19,630 bases of DNA from DASZVN01 sp035547055 (GCA_035547055.1 DASZVN010000142.1:1-19630), one strand, 5' to 3'; shown: positions 1 through 8,169, counted from the first letter of the stretch. Made by a program: numbers and translations. The notes: generated by a model not told the origin, from the letters alone.

Positions 1-1
1 C

Positions 2-181
2 GCCGCCGCCCGCGCGCTCCGCGACAAGGGCGAAGCCCCACCCGGCACGCAGGACGCCGACGTCTACCTCCAGGCCCGCAGCGGCTTCTTCCTCGCCGAC
101 AAGAGCGTGGAATGGCGCAAGGCCTACGAGCAGCAGATGGCGGAGGCGATCCGCCCGGTCGCGCTCAAGGCCGCGGAATAG
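2..181 (+). CDS. 3' end of a probable Rieske-type ring-hydroxylating oxygenase alpha subunit (partial)
   Basis: Only the last 59 codons are in the window; the frame is open from base 2 and stops with TAG at 179-181. The visible tail reads ALRDKGEAPPG, then VYLQARSGFFLADKSVEW, then a helical, charged end. The spacing of an ALRD-x-G-x-x-PPG element, a Y-x-x-RSG element and a Trp resembles, from memory, the C-terminal tails of phthalate-dioxygenase-like Rieske oxygenase alpha subunits, which hydroxylate aromatic substrates using a [2Fe-2S] cluster and a mononuclear iron. The Rieske and iron-binding domains would lie upstream, outside the window, so the family call is an inference from a short tail. 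The coding reality is well supported by codon usage and by a terminator 40 bases after the stop. The gene converges on the flagellin gene. Confidence 0.45.
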   Translation, partial: AAARALRDKGEAPPGTQDADVYLQARSGFFLADKSVEWRKAYEQQMAEAIRPVALKAAE

Positions 182-222
182 GGCGCGCCTGCCCGTCGCG
201 GGCGGTCCGTCGCGGAAACGAA

Positions 223-248
223 AAGGGCGGGGCCGAGGCCCCGCCCTT
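223..248 (-). terminator. Bidirectional intrinsic terminator between convergent genes
   Basis: A perfect 12-bp inverted repeat (223-234 with 237-248; arms AAGGGCGGGGCC and its complement) lies between the stop of the partial forward gene and the stop of flagellin. Read on the reverse strand the GC-rich stem is followed at once by TTTTCGTTT, a good U-rich tract, so it should end the flagellin transcript. Read forward it is followed by TTCGCCTTTCT, a weaker tract that may end the upstream gene as well. Confidence 0.85.
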
Positions 249-271
249 CGCCTTTCTCGTGGTGCCGGCGC

Positions 272-2251
272 TTACTGGAACAGGCGCAGCACGTTCTGGT
301 CGGCCTGCGAGGCCATCGACAGGGCCGTCGTCGACAGCGACTGGCGGGTCTGCAGGGCGAGGAGGTTGGCGCCTTCCTCGTTCGAGTCGGCCGTGGTCAG
401 GTTCGATGAGCCGGTCTGCAGCACGTTGACCAGGCTCTTGGTGAAGTCCTGGCGGGTCTGCACCACCGACAGGTTCGAACCGAACTGCGAGGACTGCGAG
501 CGGAGCGTCGCGACCGCGTTGTTCAGCGTCGCCAGCACCTTGTTGATCGAGTCGGAGTCGGCGAAGTCGAGGTTGCCGATCGCCTGCAGGCCAAGGCCGG
601 CAGAGCTGTCGTTCACGCCCTTGATGTCGAGCTTGGACGACCCGGTCTCGTTCATCGTGATGGTGAGATCGTCGCCGTTCAGGAGGTTCACGCCGTTGAA
701 GCTCGAGTCCTGGGCGAGCGAGTCGATCTGGCCGAGCAGGCTGTTGTACTGGGTGACGAAGTTGTTGCGGGCGTCCACGCCGTCGCCGGTGAGCGAGGCG
801 TCCGCGACGGTCGCGCCGTTGAAGGCGTTGCCGGTGTCGGTGGCGGTGCCGCCGACCTGGTACCTGGTAGTGTCGGTCGTGGTCGAGAAGTTCTCGGCGC
901 CGGCGCTGTTCGAGGTCGTGATCTGGATCTTGTTGTCGCTCGTGACCGTGGCCTGGAGGTCGAGAGCCGACAGCGCGGTGTTGAGCTTGTCGAGCGTGTC
1001 GACCTGCCCGGCGCCCGAGCCGAACGTGATCGTCGTGGCGGTGCTGTCGCCCGGCTTGGTGAAGGTCAGCGTCTGGCCGCTGAGCCCGCCGGTCGTCACC
1101 GCGTCGGTGCCGTTGGTCGACACCGCGGCGGTCGCGAAGCCGAGCTGCGTGGCGTCGCCCGACGAGAAGTTGTCCACCGAGAGGGCGTCGGAGGCGCCGG
1201 CCGTGCCAGTGCTCGTCAGCGTGAGAATACCGCTTGCGGCGTCGGCGTGGGCGGTGATGCCGGTCGTCCCGTTGATCGCGTCCGCGATGTCCTGGGCGCT
1301 GTAGTGGCCGTCGCCGTTGGTGCCACCCGTCGACGACAGGGTGACGGTGGTGTTGTTGACCTTGAACGTGATGTTGCCGCCGGAGGCATCGACGCCGCCC
1401 GAAGCATCCGCGCCGGCCTGAGCCGTCCCGAGGTTGTCGAGGCCGCCGATATCGCTCAGCGCGCTGCCGCTGCCGTTGTCCGACGCAACGTTCGTGATCG
1501 CGATCGACGAGGTGGCGCCGGTCGAGCTCGAGCGGAGGGTGACCTGGCCGCCGGTCCCGTCCGCGGTGACGCCGGTCAGGCTCGCGGTGCCGAGGGCGTG
1601 ATTGATCACCGTGGCGAAGTCGGTGGAGTTGTTGATCAGGCCGTCGGACGTGCCGAGAGCCGCGTCCACCTCGCTCTTGTTGATCGTGACCGTCGTGGCG
1701 GTGCCACCGTCGACGGCGACCTTGAAGGTGATATCGGAGCCCGAAGTGCTCAGGTCGATCGAGCCGCTGAACGTGGCGGCCGCCTGGGAGCCGGAGGTCG
1801 CGGCGACCGGATCGGTGATCGCGGTTCCGCCGGTCGCCGAGGCGTGCGTCGCGGCCGTCGTGGTCGCGCCGGCGAGGAGGTTGCCAGCGGTCAGGCCGGT
1901 GATCGCGCCCGAGGTGAACGTCGCCTTGCTCGAGTAGGACGCCGAGGCCTGGAGGGCCTGGCGCGCGGTCGCCTGGAGCTGGTTCACCAGGCTGGTGATG
2001 CCGGTGATGCCGCTGTCGGCGGCCTGCAGCGTCTGCACGCCGTTCGACACGCCGTCGAGCAGGCTCGTCAGGTCGTTGGCGCGGCTGTCGAGCGAGGAGG
2101 CGGTGAAGAAGTTGGTCGGGTTGTCGAGGGCGGAGTTGACCTTCTTGCCGGTCGCGAGCCGCTCCTGCGTCGTCGCCATCATGCTCGCAGTATTCTGCAA
2201 CGCGAGCAGGTTGTTGCGGACGGCAGCCGAGAGAGTGACATCAGAAGACAT
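272..2251 (-). CDS. fliC: Flagellin with enlarged central domain
   Basis: Encodes a 659-residue flagellin, the subunit of the flagellar filament, secreted through the flagellar type III apparatus. The N-terminus (MSSDVTLSAAVRNNLLALQ, then ATTQERLATGKKVNSALDNP near residues 26-45) and the C-terminus (LLALQTRQSLSTTALSMA, then QNVLRLFQ at the end) are the conserved coiled-coil D0/D1 segments. Residues 110-490 form a Ser/Thr/Gly/Ala-rich variable region that would be exposed on the filament surface. It contains three resembling units (about 161-258, 293-360 and 393-460), each with an I/L-T-F beta strand, a helix, and a V/I-T/Q-L/I-T strand, like flagellin IN-type modules. I saw no Cys or Trp, as is common in flagellins. 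The ATG has a good ribosome-binding site (AAGGGAG, 6 bases upstream). At 659 residues it is much longer than minimal flagellins (about 300), in line with the large flagellins of some Bradyrhizobiaceae and Methylobacteriaceae. No other flagellar gene is nearby. Confidence 0.95.
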   Translation of the reverse strand: MSSDVTLSAAVRNNLLALQNTASMMATTQERLATGKKVNSALDNPTNFFTASSLDSRANDLTSLLDGVSNGVQTLQAADSGITGITSLVNQLQATARQALQASASYSSKATFTSGAITGLTAGNLLAGATTTAATHASATGGTAITDPVAATSGSQAAATFSGSIDLSTSGSDITFKVAVDGGTATTVTINKSEVDAALGTSDGLINNSTDFATVINHALGTASLTGVTADGTGGQVTLRSSSTGATSSIAITNVASDNGSGSALSDIGGLDNLGTAQAGADASGGVDASGGNITFKVNNTTVTLSSTGGTNGDGHYSAQDIADAINGTTGITAHADAASGILTLTSTGTAGASDALSVDNFSSGDATQLGFATAAVSTNGTDAVTTGGLSGQTLTFTKPGDSTATTITFGSGAGQVDTLDKLNTALSALDLQATVTSDNKIQITTSNSAGAENFSTTTDTTRYQVGGTATDTGNAFNGATVADASLTGDGVDARNNFVTQYNSLLGQIDSLAQDSSFNGVNLLNGDDLTITMNETGSSKLDIKGVNDSSAGLGLQAIGNLDFADSDSINKVLATLNNAVATLRSQSSQFGSNLSVVQTRQDFTKSLVNVLQTGSSNLTTADSNEEGANLLALQTRQSLSTTALSMASQADQNVLRLFQ

Positions 2252-2404
2252 GAGAGCTCCCTTTCTAGGAAGACAGATGCAAGCTTCCCTTCTGGAAGCG
2301 GCCTCGGATGATTTCTGGTGCGCCCTAACGGCCGGTTAAGCGCGTCACGTTTCCGCCAAACATTTGCGACCGCGAGCGCCGCTGTGGCGCCGCGGTATCG
2401 CGGC

Positions 2405-2434
2405 TTCAACGCCAGGGCGGAGCGGTTCAACGCC
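2405..2434. promoter_or_regulatory. Possible operator: two direct repeats 21 bp apart
   Basis: TTCAACGCC occurs at 2405-2413 and again at 2426-2434, in the divergent interval (2252-2546) between the flagellin and transporter genes. A 21-bp period places both copies on the same face of the helix, as in many operators. No convincing -35/-10 pair could be assigned in this interval on either strand, so which gene the repeats would control is unknown. Confidence 0.25.
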
Positions 2435-2546
2435 GGTGGTGGAAGCTCCGCCGCCAATTTGATGATTGATGAAACTACTTCTTGAGCGGTTCCAGGGTGG
2501 CGGCTATGGTCGCGGACGGAAGCGCGAGAGAGCGGGAGGAACCGTG

Positions 2547-4085
2547 ATGAGCCGTACGCGATGGGGTATGGCCGCGGCCGCGGCACTGGCGGCGGGCTGG
2601 GGGCTGGCGGCGACGCCGGCCTCGGCGGGTCGCGCCAACGACACGCTGAACATCGTCGAGATCCTGCCGCTCGGCAGCCTCGACATGTACTACGCGGGAT
2701 ATCCCCAGACCGAGTTCATGAGCGACATGCTGTTCGACGCCCTGGTCGACTACGACCCCGGGACGAAGTCGATCGTGCCGCTCCTCGCCAAGTCGTGGAA
2801 GGTCACGCCCGGCGCGATCGACTTCGAGCTTCGCGACGACGTGACCTGGCACGACGGCCAGAAATTCACCGCCGACGACGTGGTCTACACGCTCGGCTGG
2901 CTGATCGATCCCGCGAGCCGCTATCGCTTCAAGTTCAACTGGGCCTGGATCAAGAAGGTCGAGAAGACCGGCCCCTACAGCGTCCGGGTCGAGACCAACG
3001 GCCAGCGGCCTTACGACCTCCTCCGCCTCACGCTCGCGCCGATGTTTCCGAAGCATGTCCGCGGCGTGCTCGCCGACACCACCGAGTTCGGCAAGCATCC
3101 GGTCGGCACCGGCCCCTACAAGCTGGTCTCCTTCAACGAGGCGACGAACCGGCTCGTCGTCGTCAAGAACCCCGCCTACAAATGGGGCGGTACCACCAAG
3201 GCGGCGCATATCGGCCGCGTGATGATGTCGACGATTCCCGACATGGGCGCCCAGGTGTCGGCGCTTCTCGCCGGCAAGGCCGACCTGTTCCGCAACCTGC
3301 CGGCGGACCAGGCCGAGGCGCTGGCCAAGGACCCGCGCTTCACCTTCAGCGTCAATCCCAGCATCGGCACCACCTATATGTGGTTCGACGCCGCCGGGCG
3401 CTCCGGCAACAAGGCGATCGCCAACCCCAAGGTGCGCCAGGCCCTGGCGATGGCGGTGGATCGTGGCGCGCTCGCCAAGATCATGTCCGCCAACCAGAAC
3501 GTCGAGCAGCCGAAGAACCTGTGCTGGCCCGACCGCATCATCGGCTGCGCCTTCACCAAGACGGAGCCGGGCTATCATCCGGCCGAGGCCAAGAAGCTGC
3601 TCGCCGAGGCCGGCTATCCCAACGGCTTCTCGGTCCACATCACCGCCTATGTCGGGCGGCTCAGCCAGCTTGCCGAGGCGGTCGCGGGCTATTTCGCCCA
3701 GATCGGGGTGAAGGCCACCGTCGAGCCGGTGACGGTGACGACCTACACCAAGAAGTCGCTCGCCGGGCAGATCGAGATGACGGTCGCGGGCTATACGCTG
3801 GGCGGCCTGCCCGACGTGAGCCAGCAGGTCACTTTCTTCGTCAGCGCCGCCGACTACAGCGGCGACCCCGAGCTGAAGAAGCTGGGCGCCGCGATGGACG
3901 CCGAGATGGATCCCGAGAAGCGGCTCAAGATTTCGAGCCAGTTCTACGATCGCATCGCTGACGACGTCTACATCACGCCGCTCACCGCGATGCCGCACGT
4001 CATCACCCACCTCAGCGATCTCGACATCAACAGCCACTCGGCCTCGGGCTACGGCGTCGGCATCAGCGACATCAAGTGGAAGTGA
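2547..4085 (+). CDS. Periplasmic substrate-binding protein of a peptide/nickel-type ABC transporter
   Basis: A 512-residue family 5 extracellular solute-binding protein (DppA/OppA-like) that captures a peptide or similar solute in the periplasm and delivers it to the permease pair encoded downstream. Residues 1-27 are a Sec signal peptide: basic start, an Ala-rich core, and an ASA cleavage site before GRANDTLN. Family landmarks follow in order: DMLFDALVDYDPG, the VTWHDGQKFTADDVVYTL segment, HPVGTGPYKLV, the NPKVRQALAMAVDR stretch, and AKKLLAEAGYPNGF. Translation could begin earlier in the frame, but ATG 2547 has a strong ribosome-binding site (GGGAGGA, 6 bases upstream) and starts a clean signal peptide. 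No lipobox is present, so the protein should be soluble. It is the first gene of the operon; substrate specificity cannot be read from sequence. Confidence 0.93.
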   Translation: MSRTRWGMAAAAALAAGWGLAATPASAGRANDTLNIVEILPLGSLDMYYAGYPQTEFMSDMLFDALVDYDPGTKSIVPLLAKSWKVTPGAIDFELRDDVTWHDGQKFTADDVVYTLGWLIDPASRYRFKFNWAWIKKVEKTGPYSVRVETNGQRPYDLLRLTLAPMFPKHVRGVLADTTEFGKHPVGTGPYKLVSFNEATNRLVVVKNPAYKWGGTTKAAHIGRVMMSTIPDMGAQVSALLAGKADLFRNLPADQAEALAKDPRFTFSVNPSIGTTYMWFDAAGRSGNKAIANPKVRQALAMAVDRGALAKIMSANQNVEQPKNLCWPDRIIGCAFTKTEPGYHPAEAKKLLAEAGYPNGFSVHITAYVGRLSQLAEAVAGYFAQIGVKATVEPVTVTTYTKKSLAGQIEMTVAGYTLGGLPDVSQQVTFFVSAADYSGDPELKKLGAAMDAEMDPEKRLKISSQFYDRIADDVYITPLTAMPHVITHLSDLDINSHSASGYGVGISDIKWK

Positions 4086-4086
4086 T

Positions 4087-4169
4087 GTAGGGTGGGCACC
4101 GGCACGGCCGGTGCCCACGACCGCATTCGGCGCTGGCCGTGGGCGTCGGCGAGCCGATGCCCACCCCAC
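4087..4169. repeat. Two-hairpin intergenic repeat, family R1, copy 1
   Basis: Begins GTAGGGTGGGCA two bases after the binding-protein stop and ends TGCCCACCCCAC. It folds into two adjacent hairpins: 4092-4103 with 4107-4118 (12 bp, perfect) and 4139-4150 with 4153-4164 (12 bp with one G-T pair). The same architecture recurs at 12714-12787 and 16467-16541. Placed between a binding-protein gene and its permease genes, it may stabilise the upstream part of the mRNA, as REP elements do between E. coli malE and malF. Confidence 0.85.
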
Positions 4170-4183
4170 GGACGACAAGGTTC

Positions 4184-5098
4184 ATGCGCCGCTTCATCCT
4201 TCGCCGGCTGCTGGTCTCGCTGCTCGTCATCCTGACGGTGTCGGTGGTCGGCTTCAGCCTGCTCAGGCTCTCCGGCAACCTCGCGGCGGTCCTGGCCGGG
4301 GAGGGAGCGACGCCGGCCGACATCGCCAAGGTCGCGCACGAATACGGGCTCGACCAGCCGCTCTACCTCCAATATGTCGACTGGGTGCTCGGCCTGCTCC
4401 GCGGCGACCTCGGCAAGTCGCTGTTCTCGGGCGACAGCGTCGCCCATCTGATCGCGACCCGGATCGGGGTGACGCTGACGCTCGCGACCTTCTCGCTCGT
4501 GCTCGGCCTCGTCATCGCGATCCCGCTCGGCGTCGTCGCGGCGACGCGACCGAACTCCTGGCTCGACCGCGGCGCCCTGATGCTCGCGGTGTTCGGCCAG
4601 GCCATCCCCGGCTTCTGGTTCGGCCTGATCCTGATCTACGTCTTCGGCATCATGCTGAAATGGCTGCCGATCTCGGGCGCCGACAATTGGCGGGAATTCG
4701 TGCTGCCGACCATCGCCCTCGGCGTCTCGATCATGCCGAGCATCATGCGCCTCACCCGGGCCGGCATGATCGAGGTGCTGTCGTCCGACTATATCCGCGC
4801 CGCCCGCGCCGCCGGCCTCGCGCCGCTCTCGATCCTGTTCAAGCACGCGCTCCGCAACGCCATCCTGCCGGTGGTCTCGGTGGCGGCGGTGCAGTTCGGC
4901 CTTCTTCTCGGCGGCTCGGTCATCATCGAATCGGTGTTCGCCATGAACGGCATCGGCCTCCTGGCCTACCAGGCGATCGGCAATGCCGACTTCCCGGTGG
5001 TGCAGGCCATCCTGATCTTCGTCTCGGTCGGCTACGTCGTGCTGACCTTCCTCGCCGAGCTCATCAACGCCCGGCTCGACCCGAGGATCCGGCTGTGA
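4184..5098 (+). CDS. ABC transporter permease, DppB/OppB-like
   Basis: A 304-residue inner-membrane permease of the binding-protein-dependent transport family, forming half of the translocation channel. It starts MRRFILRRLLVSLLVILTVSVVGF, the classic N-terminal helix of DppB-type proteins. The cytoplasmic coupling segment (RAARAAGLAPLSILFKHALRNAILPV) matches the family EAA loop that docks on the ATPases, and the end (LINARLDPRIRL) is typical. In-frame starts at GTG 4139 and ATG 4157 exist, but both lie inside the R1 repeat and would add only MGVGEPMPTPRTT-like residues. ATG 4184 is preferred, although its ribosome-binding site (ACAAGG) is weak and close. The gene overlaps the next one by 4 bases. 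Confidence 0.92.
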   Translation: MRRFILRRLLVSLLVILTVSVVGFSLLRLSGNLAAVLAGEGATPADIAKVAHEYGLDQPLYLQYVDWVLGLLRGDLGKSLFSGDSVAHLIATRIGVTLTLATFSLVLGLVIAIPLGVVAATRPNSWLDRGALMLAVFGQAIPGFWFGLILIYVFGIMLKWLPISGADNWREFVLPTIALGVSIMPSIMRLTRAGMIEVLSSDYIRAARAAGLAPLSILFKHALRNAILPVVSVAAVQFGLLLGGSVIIESVFAMNGIGLLAYQAIGNADFPVVQAILIFVSVGYVVLTFLAELINARLDPRIRL

Positions 5099-5994
5099 CC
5101 GCGGTGCTCGACACCGCCCCCGCCGCGGTCCTGGCGCCGACGCCGCGCCGGGTGATGCTGCGCCGCGCCCGCTCCCATGTCGGGCTTCTCGTCGGCGGGG
5201 CGGTCGTCCTGTTCGTCCTCCTGGTGGCGCTCCTGGCGCCATGGATCGCGCCCTACGGTCCATACCAGCAGGATCTCCTGAAGCGGCTCGCCGACCCGGT
5301 CTGGGCGGCCGGCGGGAGCTGGGCGCACCCGCTCGGCACCGACGCGCTCGGCCGCGACCTTCTCAGCCGCATGATCTGGGGCGCGCGCATCTCGCTCACC
5401 ATCGCGATCGTCGCCTCGGTGATCGCGGCCACGATCGGCACGCTGATCGGCCTCGTCGGCGGCTATTTCGGCGGGCGCGTCGACGCCGTGGCGACCTGGC
5501 TCATCAACGTCAAGCTGGCGCTGCCGATCATCCTGATCGCGCTCGCGGTGATCGCGATCGTCTCGCCGTCGGTGACGCTCCTGGTCCTGATCCTCGGCTT
5601 CCTCACCTGGGACCGCTACGCCCTCGTCACCCGCAGCCTGACCCAGCAGATGAAGCACCGCGAGTTCGTCCTCGCCGCCGAGGCCGCCGGCGCGTCGAGC
5701 CTCTACGTCATGCTGCGCGAGATCCTGCCGAATCTGCGCGACCAGATCATCGTCCTGGTGACGCTCGAGGTCGCGATCCTCATCCTCATCGAAGCGGCGC
5801 TCTCCTTTCTCGGCCTCGGCGTGCCGCCGCCGATCCCGTCCTGGGGCAGCATCATCGCCGATGGCCGCGGCCTGATGTTCTACAAGCCTTTCCTGATGGT
5901 CGTTCCCGGCCTCGCGATCTTCGTGCTGGTCACGGCGATCAACCTGTTCGGCGACGGCATCCGCGACGTCACCGCGCCGGAGGGCCGGGCATGA
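5095..5994 (+). CDS. ABC transporter permease, DppC/OppC-like
   Basis: A 299-residue inner-membrane permease, partner of the upstream DppB-like protein. An N-terminal cytoplasmic tail is followed by a membrane helix (GLLVGGAVVLFVLLVALLAPWIAPYGPY) and the diagnostic HPLGTDALGRDLLSRMIWGARISL segment of DppC-type permeases. The EAA loop is EFVLAAEAAGASSLYVMLREILPNL, and the late motif ALSFLGLGVPPPIPSWG is also characteristic. The start is GTG 5095, which overlaps the previous stop (GTGA), so translation is probably coupled. The frame is open well upstream of 5095, but that part is merely a shadow of the preceding gene. Confidence 0.93.
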   Translation: MTAVLDTAPAAVLAPTPRRVMLRRARSHVGLLVGGAVVLFVLLVALLAPWIAPYGPYQQDLLKRLADPVWAAGGSWAHPLGTDALGRDLLSRMIWGARISLTIAIVASVIAATIGTLIGLVGGYFGGRVDAVATWLINVKLALPIILIALAVIAIVSPSVTLLVLILGFLTWDRYALVTRSLTQQMKHREFVLAAEAAGASSLYVMLREILPNLRDQIIVLVTLEVAILILIEAALSFLGLGVPPPIPSWGSIIADGRGLMFYKPFLMVVPGLAIFVLVTAINLFGDGIRDVTAPEGRA

Positions 5995-7022
5995 GCGCGC
6001 CGTGGCAGGGGCCGCCGGTGCTGGAGGCGGAGGGCCTCTCGGTCACGCTCGACGTGCCGGCGGGCCGGCTCCACGCCGTCAGCGACATCGATCTCGCCGT
6101 CCATGCCGGCGAGACGCTGTGCCTGGTCGGCGAATCCGGCTGCGGCAAGTCGATGACGGCGCTGGCGCTGATGAAGCTCCTGCCGCGCCGGGGGAAGCTC
6201 GCGGCGCGGCGGTTGACGCTGGAGGGGCGCGATCTCCTGCCGCTCGGCGAGCGGGCGATGAACGCGCTCCGCGGCGAGCGCATCGGCCTGATCTCGCAGG
6301 ACCCGATGACGGCGCTGAACCCGGTCTACACCATCGGCAACCAGCTCGAGGAAATCCATCGCCGCCACCGTGGCGGCAGCCGCGCGGCGGCGCGCGAGCG
6401 CGCGGAATATCTCCTGTCGCGGGTCGGCATCGCCTCGCCCGGGATGCGGCTCGGGCAGTATCCCCACCAGCTCTCGGGCGGGCTCCGCCAGCGCATGCTG
6501 ATCGCGGCGGCCCTGATGTGCGGCCCGGCGCTCCTCATCGCCGACGAGCCGACGACCGCGCTCGACGTGACCGTGCAGGCGGAGATCCTCCGCCTGTTCG
6601 CCGACCTCCAGCGCGAGTTCCGCCTGGCCCTGGTCCTCATCACCCACGATCTCGGCGTGGTCGCGCGGATCGGGCACCAGGTCGCGGTGATGTATGGCGG
6701 CCGGGTGGTCGAGACCGGGACCGTCGCCGAGGTGTTCCGCGCGCCCCACCACCCCTACACGCGCGGCCTGATGGACTGCATTCCGGCGCCGGGGGCGCGG
6801 CGCGAGGCCCGGCTCGGCGCCATCCCGGGCATCGTCGAGCCGGCGATCGGCGAGCGCGCCGGCTGCGGCTTCCGCAACCGCTGCGTCCGCGCGCAGCCGG
6901 ACTGCGGCGTGGGAGACATCCATTTCCGCCCGCTCGGCACGGGCCACGCCTATCGCTGCCTGCTGCCGCCCGACGCAGCGCTGGCGCGGCCGCGTCCCGT
7001 GGCGGAGGTCCCGGCGTCATGA
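5991..7022 (+). CDS. Peptide-type ABC transporter ATPase, DppD/OppD-like
   Basis: A 343-residue cytoplasmic ATPase that powers import through the adjacent permeases. Visible motifs are Walker A GESGCGKS (residues 47-54), Q-loop Gln103, signature LSGGLRQRM (from 161), Walker B LLIADEP (181-187) with catalytic Glu, and the switch His219 in LITHD. The C-terminal extension carries a Cys-containing segment (GCGFRNRCVRAQPDCG) typical of the oligopeptide/dipeptide ATPase C-terminal domain; some family members bind an Fe-S cluster there. The ATG start overlaps the previous stop as ATGA. The slightly unusual LSGGL (rather than LSGGQ or LSGGM) signature should still be functional. Confidence 0.94.
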   Translation: MSAPWQGPPVLEAEGLSVTLDVPAGRLHAVSDIDLAVHAGETLCLVGESGCGKSMTALALMKLLPRRGKLAARRLTLEGRDLLPLGERAMNALRGERIGLISQDPMTALNPVYTIGNQLEEIHRRHRGGSRAAARERAEYLLSRVGIASPGMRLGQYPHQLSGGLRQRMLIAAALMCGPALLIADEPTTALDVTVQAEILRLFADLQREFRLALVLITHDLGVVARIGHQVAVMYGGRVVETGTVAEVFRAPHHPYTRGLMDCIPAPGARREARLGAIPGIVEPAIGERAGCGFRNRCVRAQPDCGVGDIHFRPLGTGHAYRCLLPPDAALARPRPVAEVPAS

Positions 7023-8047
7023 GCGCGGTCGTGATCGACCGCGGGCCGGCGCCGGCCGCCGCCGCGACCGGCGAGCCGCTGATCCAGCTCGAAGGCGTCG
7101 GCAAGAGCTTCGCCGTCCAGCGCGGCAGCGATGCGCGCATGCTCCGCGCGGTCGATGGCGTCAGCCTCGACCTTCGCCGCGGCGAGGTCTTGGCGATCGT
7201 CGGCGAATCCGGCTCGGGCAAGACCACGCTCGGCCGCATGATGCTCGGCCTCATGGCGCCGAGCGCGGGGCAGGTCGCGATCGGCGGGCGCCCGCCGGCG
7301 GCGCTCGGCAAGCGGGCGCTGGCGCGGCTGGTGCAGCCGATCTTCCAGGATCCGTACTCCTCGCTGAACGCCCGCAAGACCGTCGGCGACATCGTCGGCC
7401 TGCCGCTCCGCATCCACGGCCTCGGCAGCCATGCCGAGCGGCGGAAGAAGGTCGCGGCGATGATCGAGCGGGTCGGCCTGCCGACCGCCCTGATCCACGC
7501 CTTCCCCTCGCAGCTCTCCGGCGGCCAGCGCCAGCGCGTCGCCATCGCCCGCGCGCTGATCACGCAGCCCGAGATCGTGGTCTGCGACGAGCCGACCTCG
7601 GCGCTCGACGTCTCGGTCCAGGCGCAGATCCTGAACCTCCTCAAGGATCTCCGCGACGAGTTCGACCTCACCTATCTCTTCATCAGCCACAATCTCGGCG
7701 TCGTCGAGTTCCTCGCCGACCGCATCGGCGTGATGTATCTCGGCCGCCTGGTCGAGCTCGGCGCCGCCGCCGAGGTGCTGGCGCGGCCGCGCCATCCTTA
7801 TACCAGGGCGCTGCTCGGCTCGGTCCTGACGCCCGACCCCGCGCTCGGGCTGCCGGAAGCGCCGCTCCGGGGCCAGTTCCCCGATCCGCTCGATCCGCCG
7901 CCCGGCTGCGCCTTCCACCCGCGCTGCCCGGTGGCATTCGACCGCTGCGCGGAAATCGCACCGCGGACGCTGCACGACGCCGCCGGTCTGATAGAATGCC
8001 ACCGCCACGACGCCGCCGTCGCGGCGCCGCCGGATGCCGCGCGATGA
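7019..8047 (+). CDS. Peptide-type ABC transporter ATPase, DppF/OppF-like
   Basis: A 342-residue ATPase that pairs with the preceding DppD-like protein. Motifs are Walker A GESGSGKT (62-69), Q-loop IFQDPYSSLNARKTVGDIV (around 108-126), signature LSGGQRQRVAIARAL (from 166), Walker B ending in DEP (190-192), and the switch His224 in FISHN. The phrase QDPYSSLNPR/ARKTV is diagnostic for the DppF/OppF branch. The C-terminus has the Cys-bearing tail (GCAFHPRCPVAFDRC) of this family. The ATG start overlaps the previous stop as ATGA. It is the last gene of the transporter operon; a palindrome with a pyrimidine-rich tail follows at 8088. Confidence 0.94.
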   Translation: MSAVVIDRGPAPAAAATGEPLIQLEGVGKSFAVQRGSDARMLRAVDGVSLDLRRGEVLAIVGESGSGKTTLGRMMLGLMAPSAGQVAIGGRPPAALGKRALARLVQPIFQDPYSSLNARKTVGDIVGLPLRIHGLGSHAERRKKVAAMIERVGLPTALIHAFPSQLSGGQRQRVAIARALITQPEIVVCDEPTSALDVSVQAQILNLLKDLRDEFDLTYLFISHNLGVVEFLADRIGVMYLGRLVELGAAAEVLARPRHPYTRALLGSVLTPDPALGLPEAPLRGQFPDPLDPPPGCAFHPRCPVAFDRCAEIAPRTLHDAAGLIECHRHDAAVAAPPDAAR

Positions 8048-8087
8048 GGCTGCCGCCGAGGAGAGGACGTCCCGCCCGCGGCTCCCC

Positions 8088-8116
8088 CCGCCGCTAGCGG
8101 CGGATTCTCGTTCTCT
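8088..8116 (+). terminator. Possible weak terminator after the transporter operon
   Basis: A perfect 16-bp palindrome (8088-8103, CCGCCGCTAGCGGCGG) is followed by ATTCTCGTTCTCTC, a broken T-rich tract. It lies 40 bases after the last ATPase stop, where a terminator is expected. The tract is poor, so termination may be partial, allowing read-through into the oxygenase gene. Confidence 0.4.
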
Positions 8117-8146
8117 CACGCTGGATCGCGCCGGGCCGCCGCGGCG

Positions 8147-8169
8147 CCGGTCCGGAGCGGCCGGACCGG
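8147..8169. promoter_or_regulatory. Strong hairpin or operator-like inverted repeat upstream of the oxygenase gene
   Basis: CCGGTCCGG (8147-8155) and its complement CCGGACCGG (8161-8169) flank a 5-base spacer, 45 bases before the oxygenase ATG. No T tract follows, so it is unlikely to be a terminator. It could be an operator for a dimeric regulator or a 5'-UTR hairpin. Confidence 0.3.

Noticed and set aside
223..248. Long GC palindrome considered as a repeat or attachment site
   Set aside because: Position between convergent stops and the T-rich tract on the reverse strand make a terminator the simpler reading.
1247..2311. Long forward open frame opposite flagellin
   Set aside because: Gly/Arg/Val-rich shadow of the flagellin codons, without start signal or domain.
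2475..4178. A long reverse-strand open frame opposite the binding-protein gene
   Set aside because: Compositionally biased (Arg, Val, Gly, Asp, His), no ribosome-binding site and no recognisable fold; the forward strand encodes a clear binding protein.
4139..4183. Upstream starts (GTG 4139, ATG 4157) for the DppB-like permease
   Set aside because: Both lie inside the R1 repeat and lack a ribosome-binding site; the conserved N-terminal helix begins at 4184.
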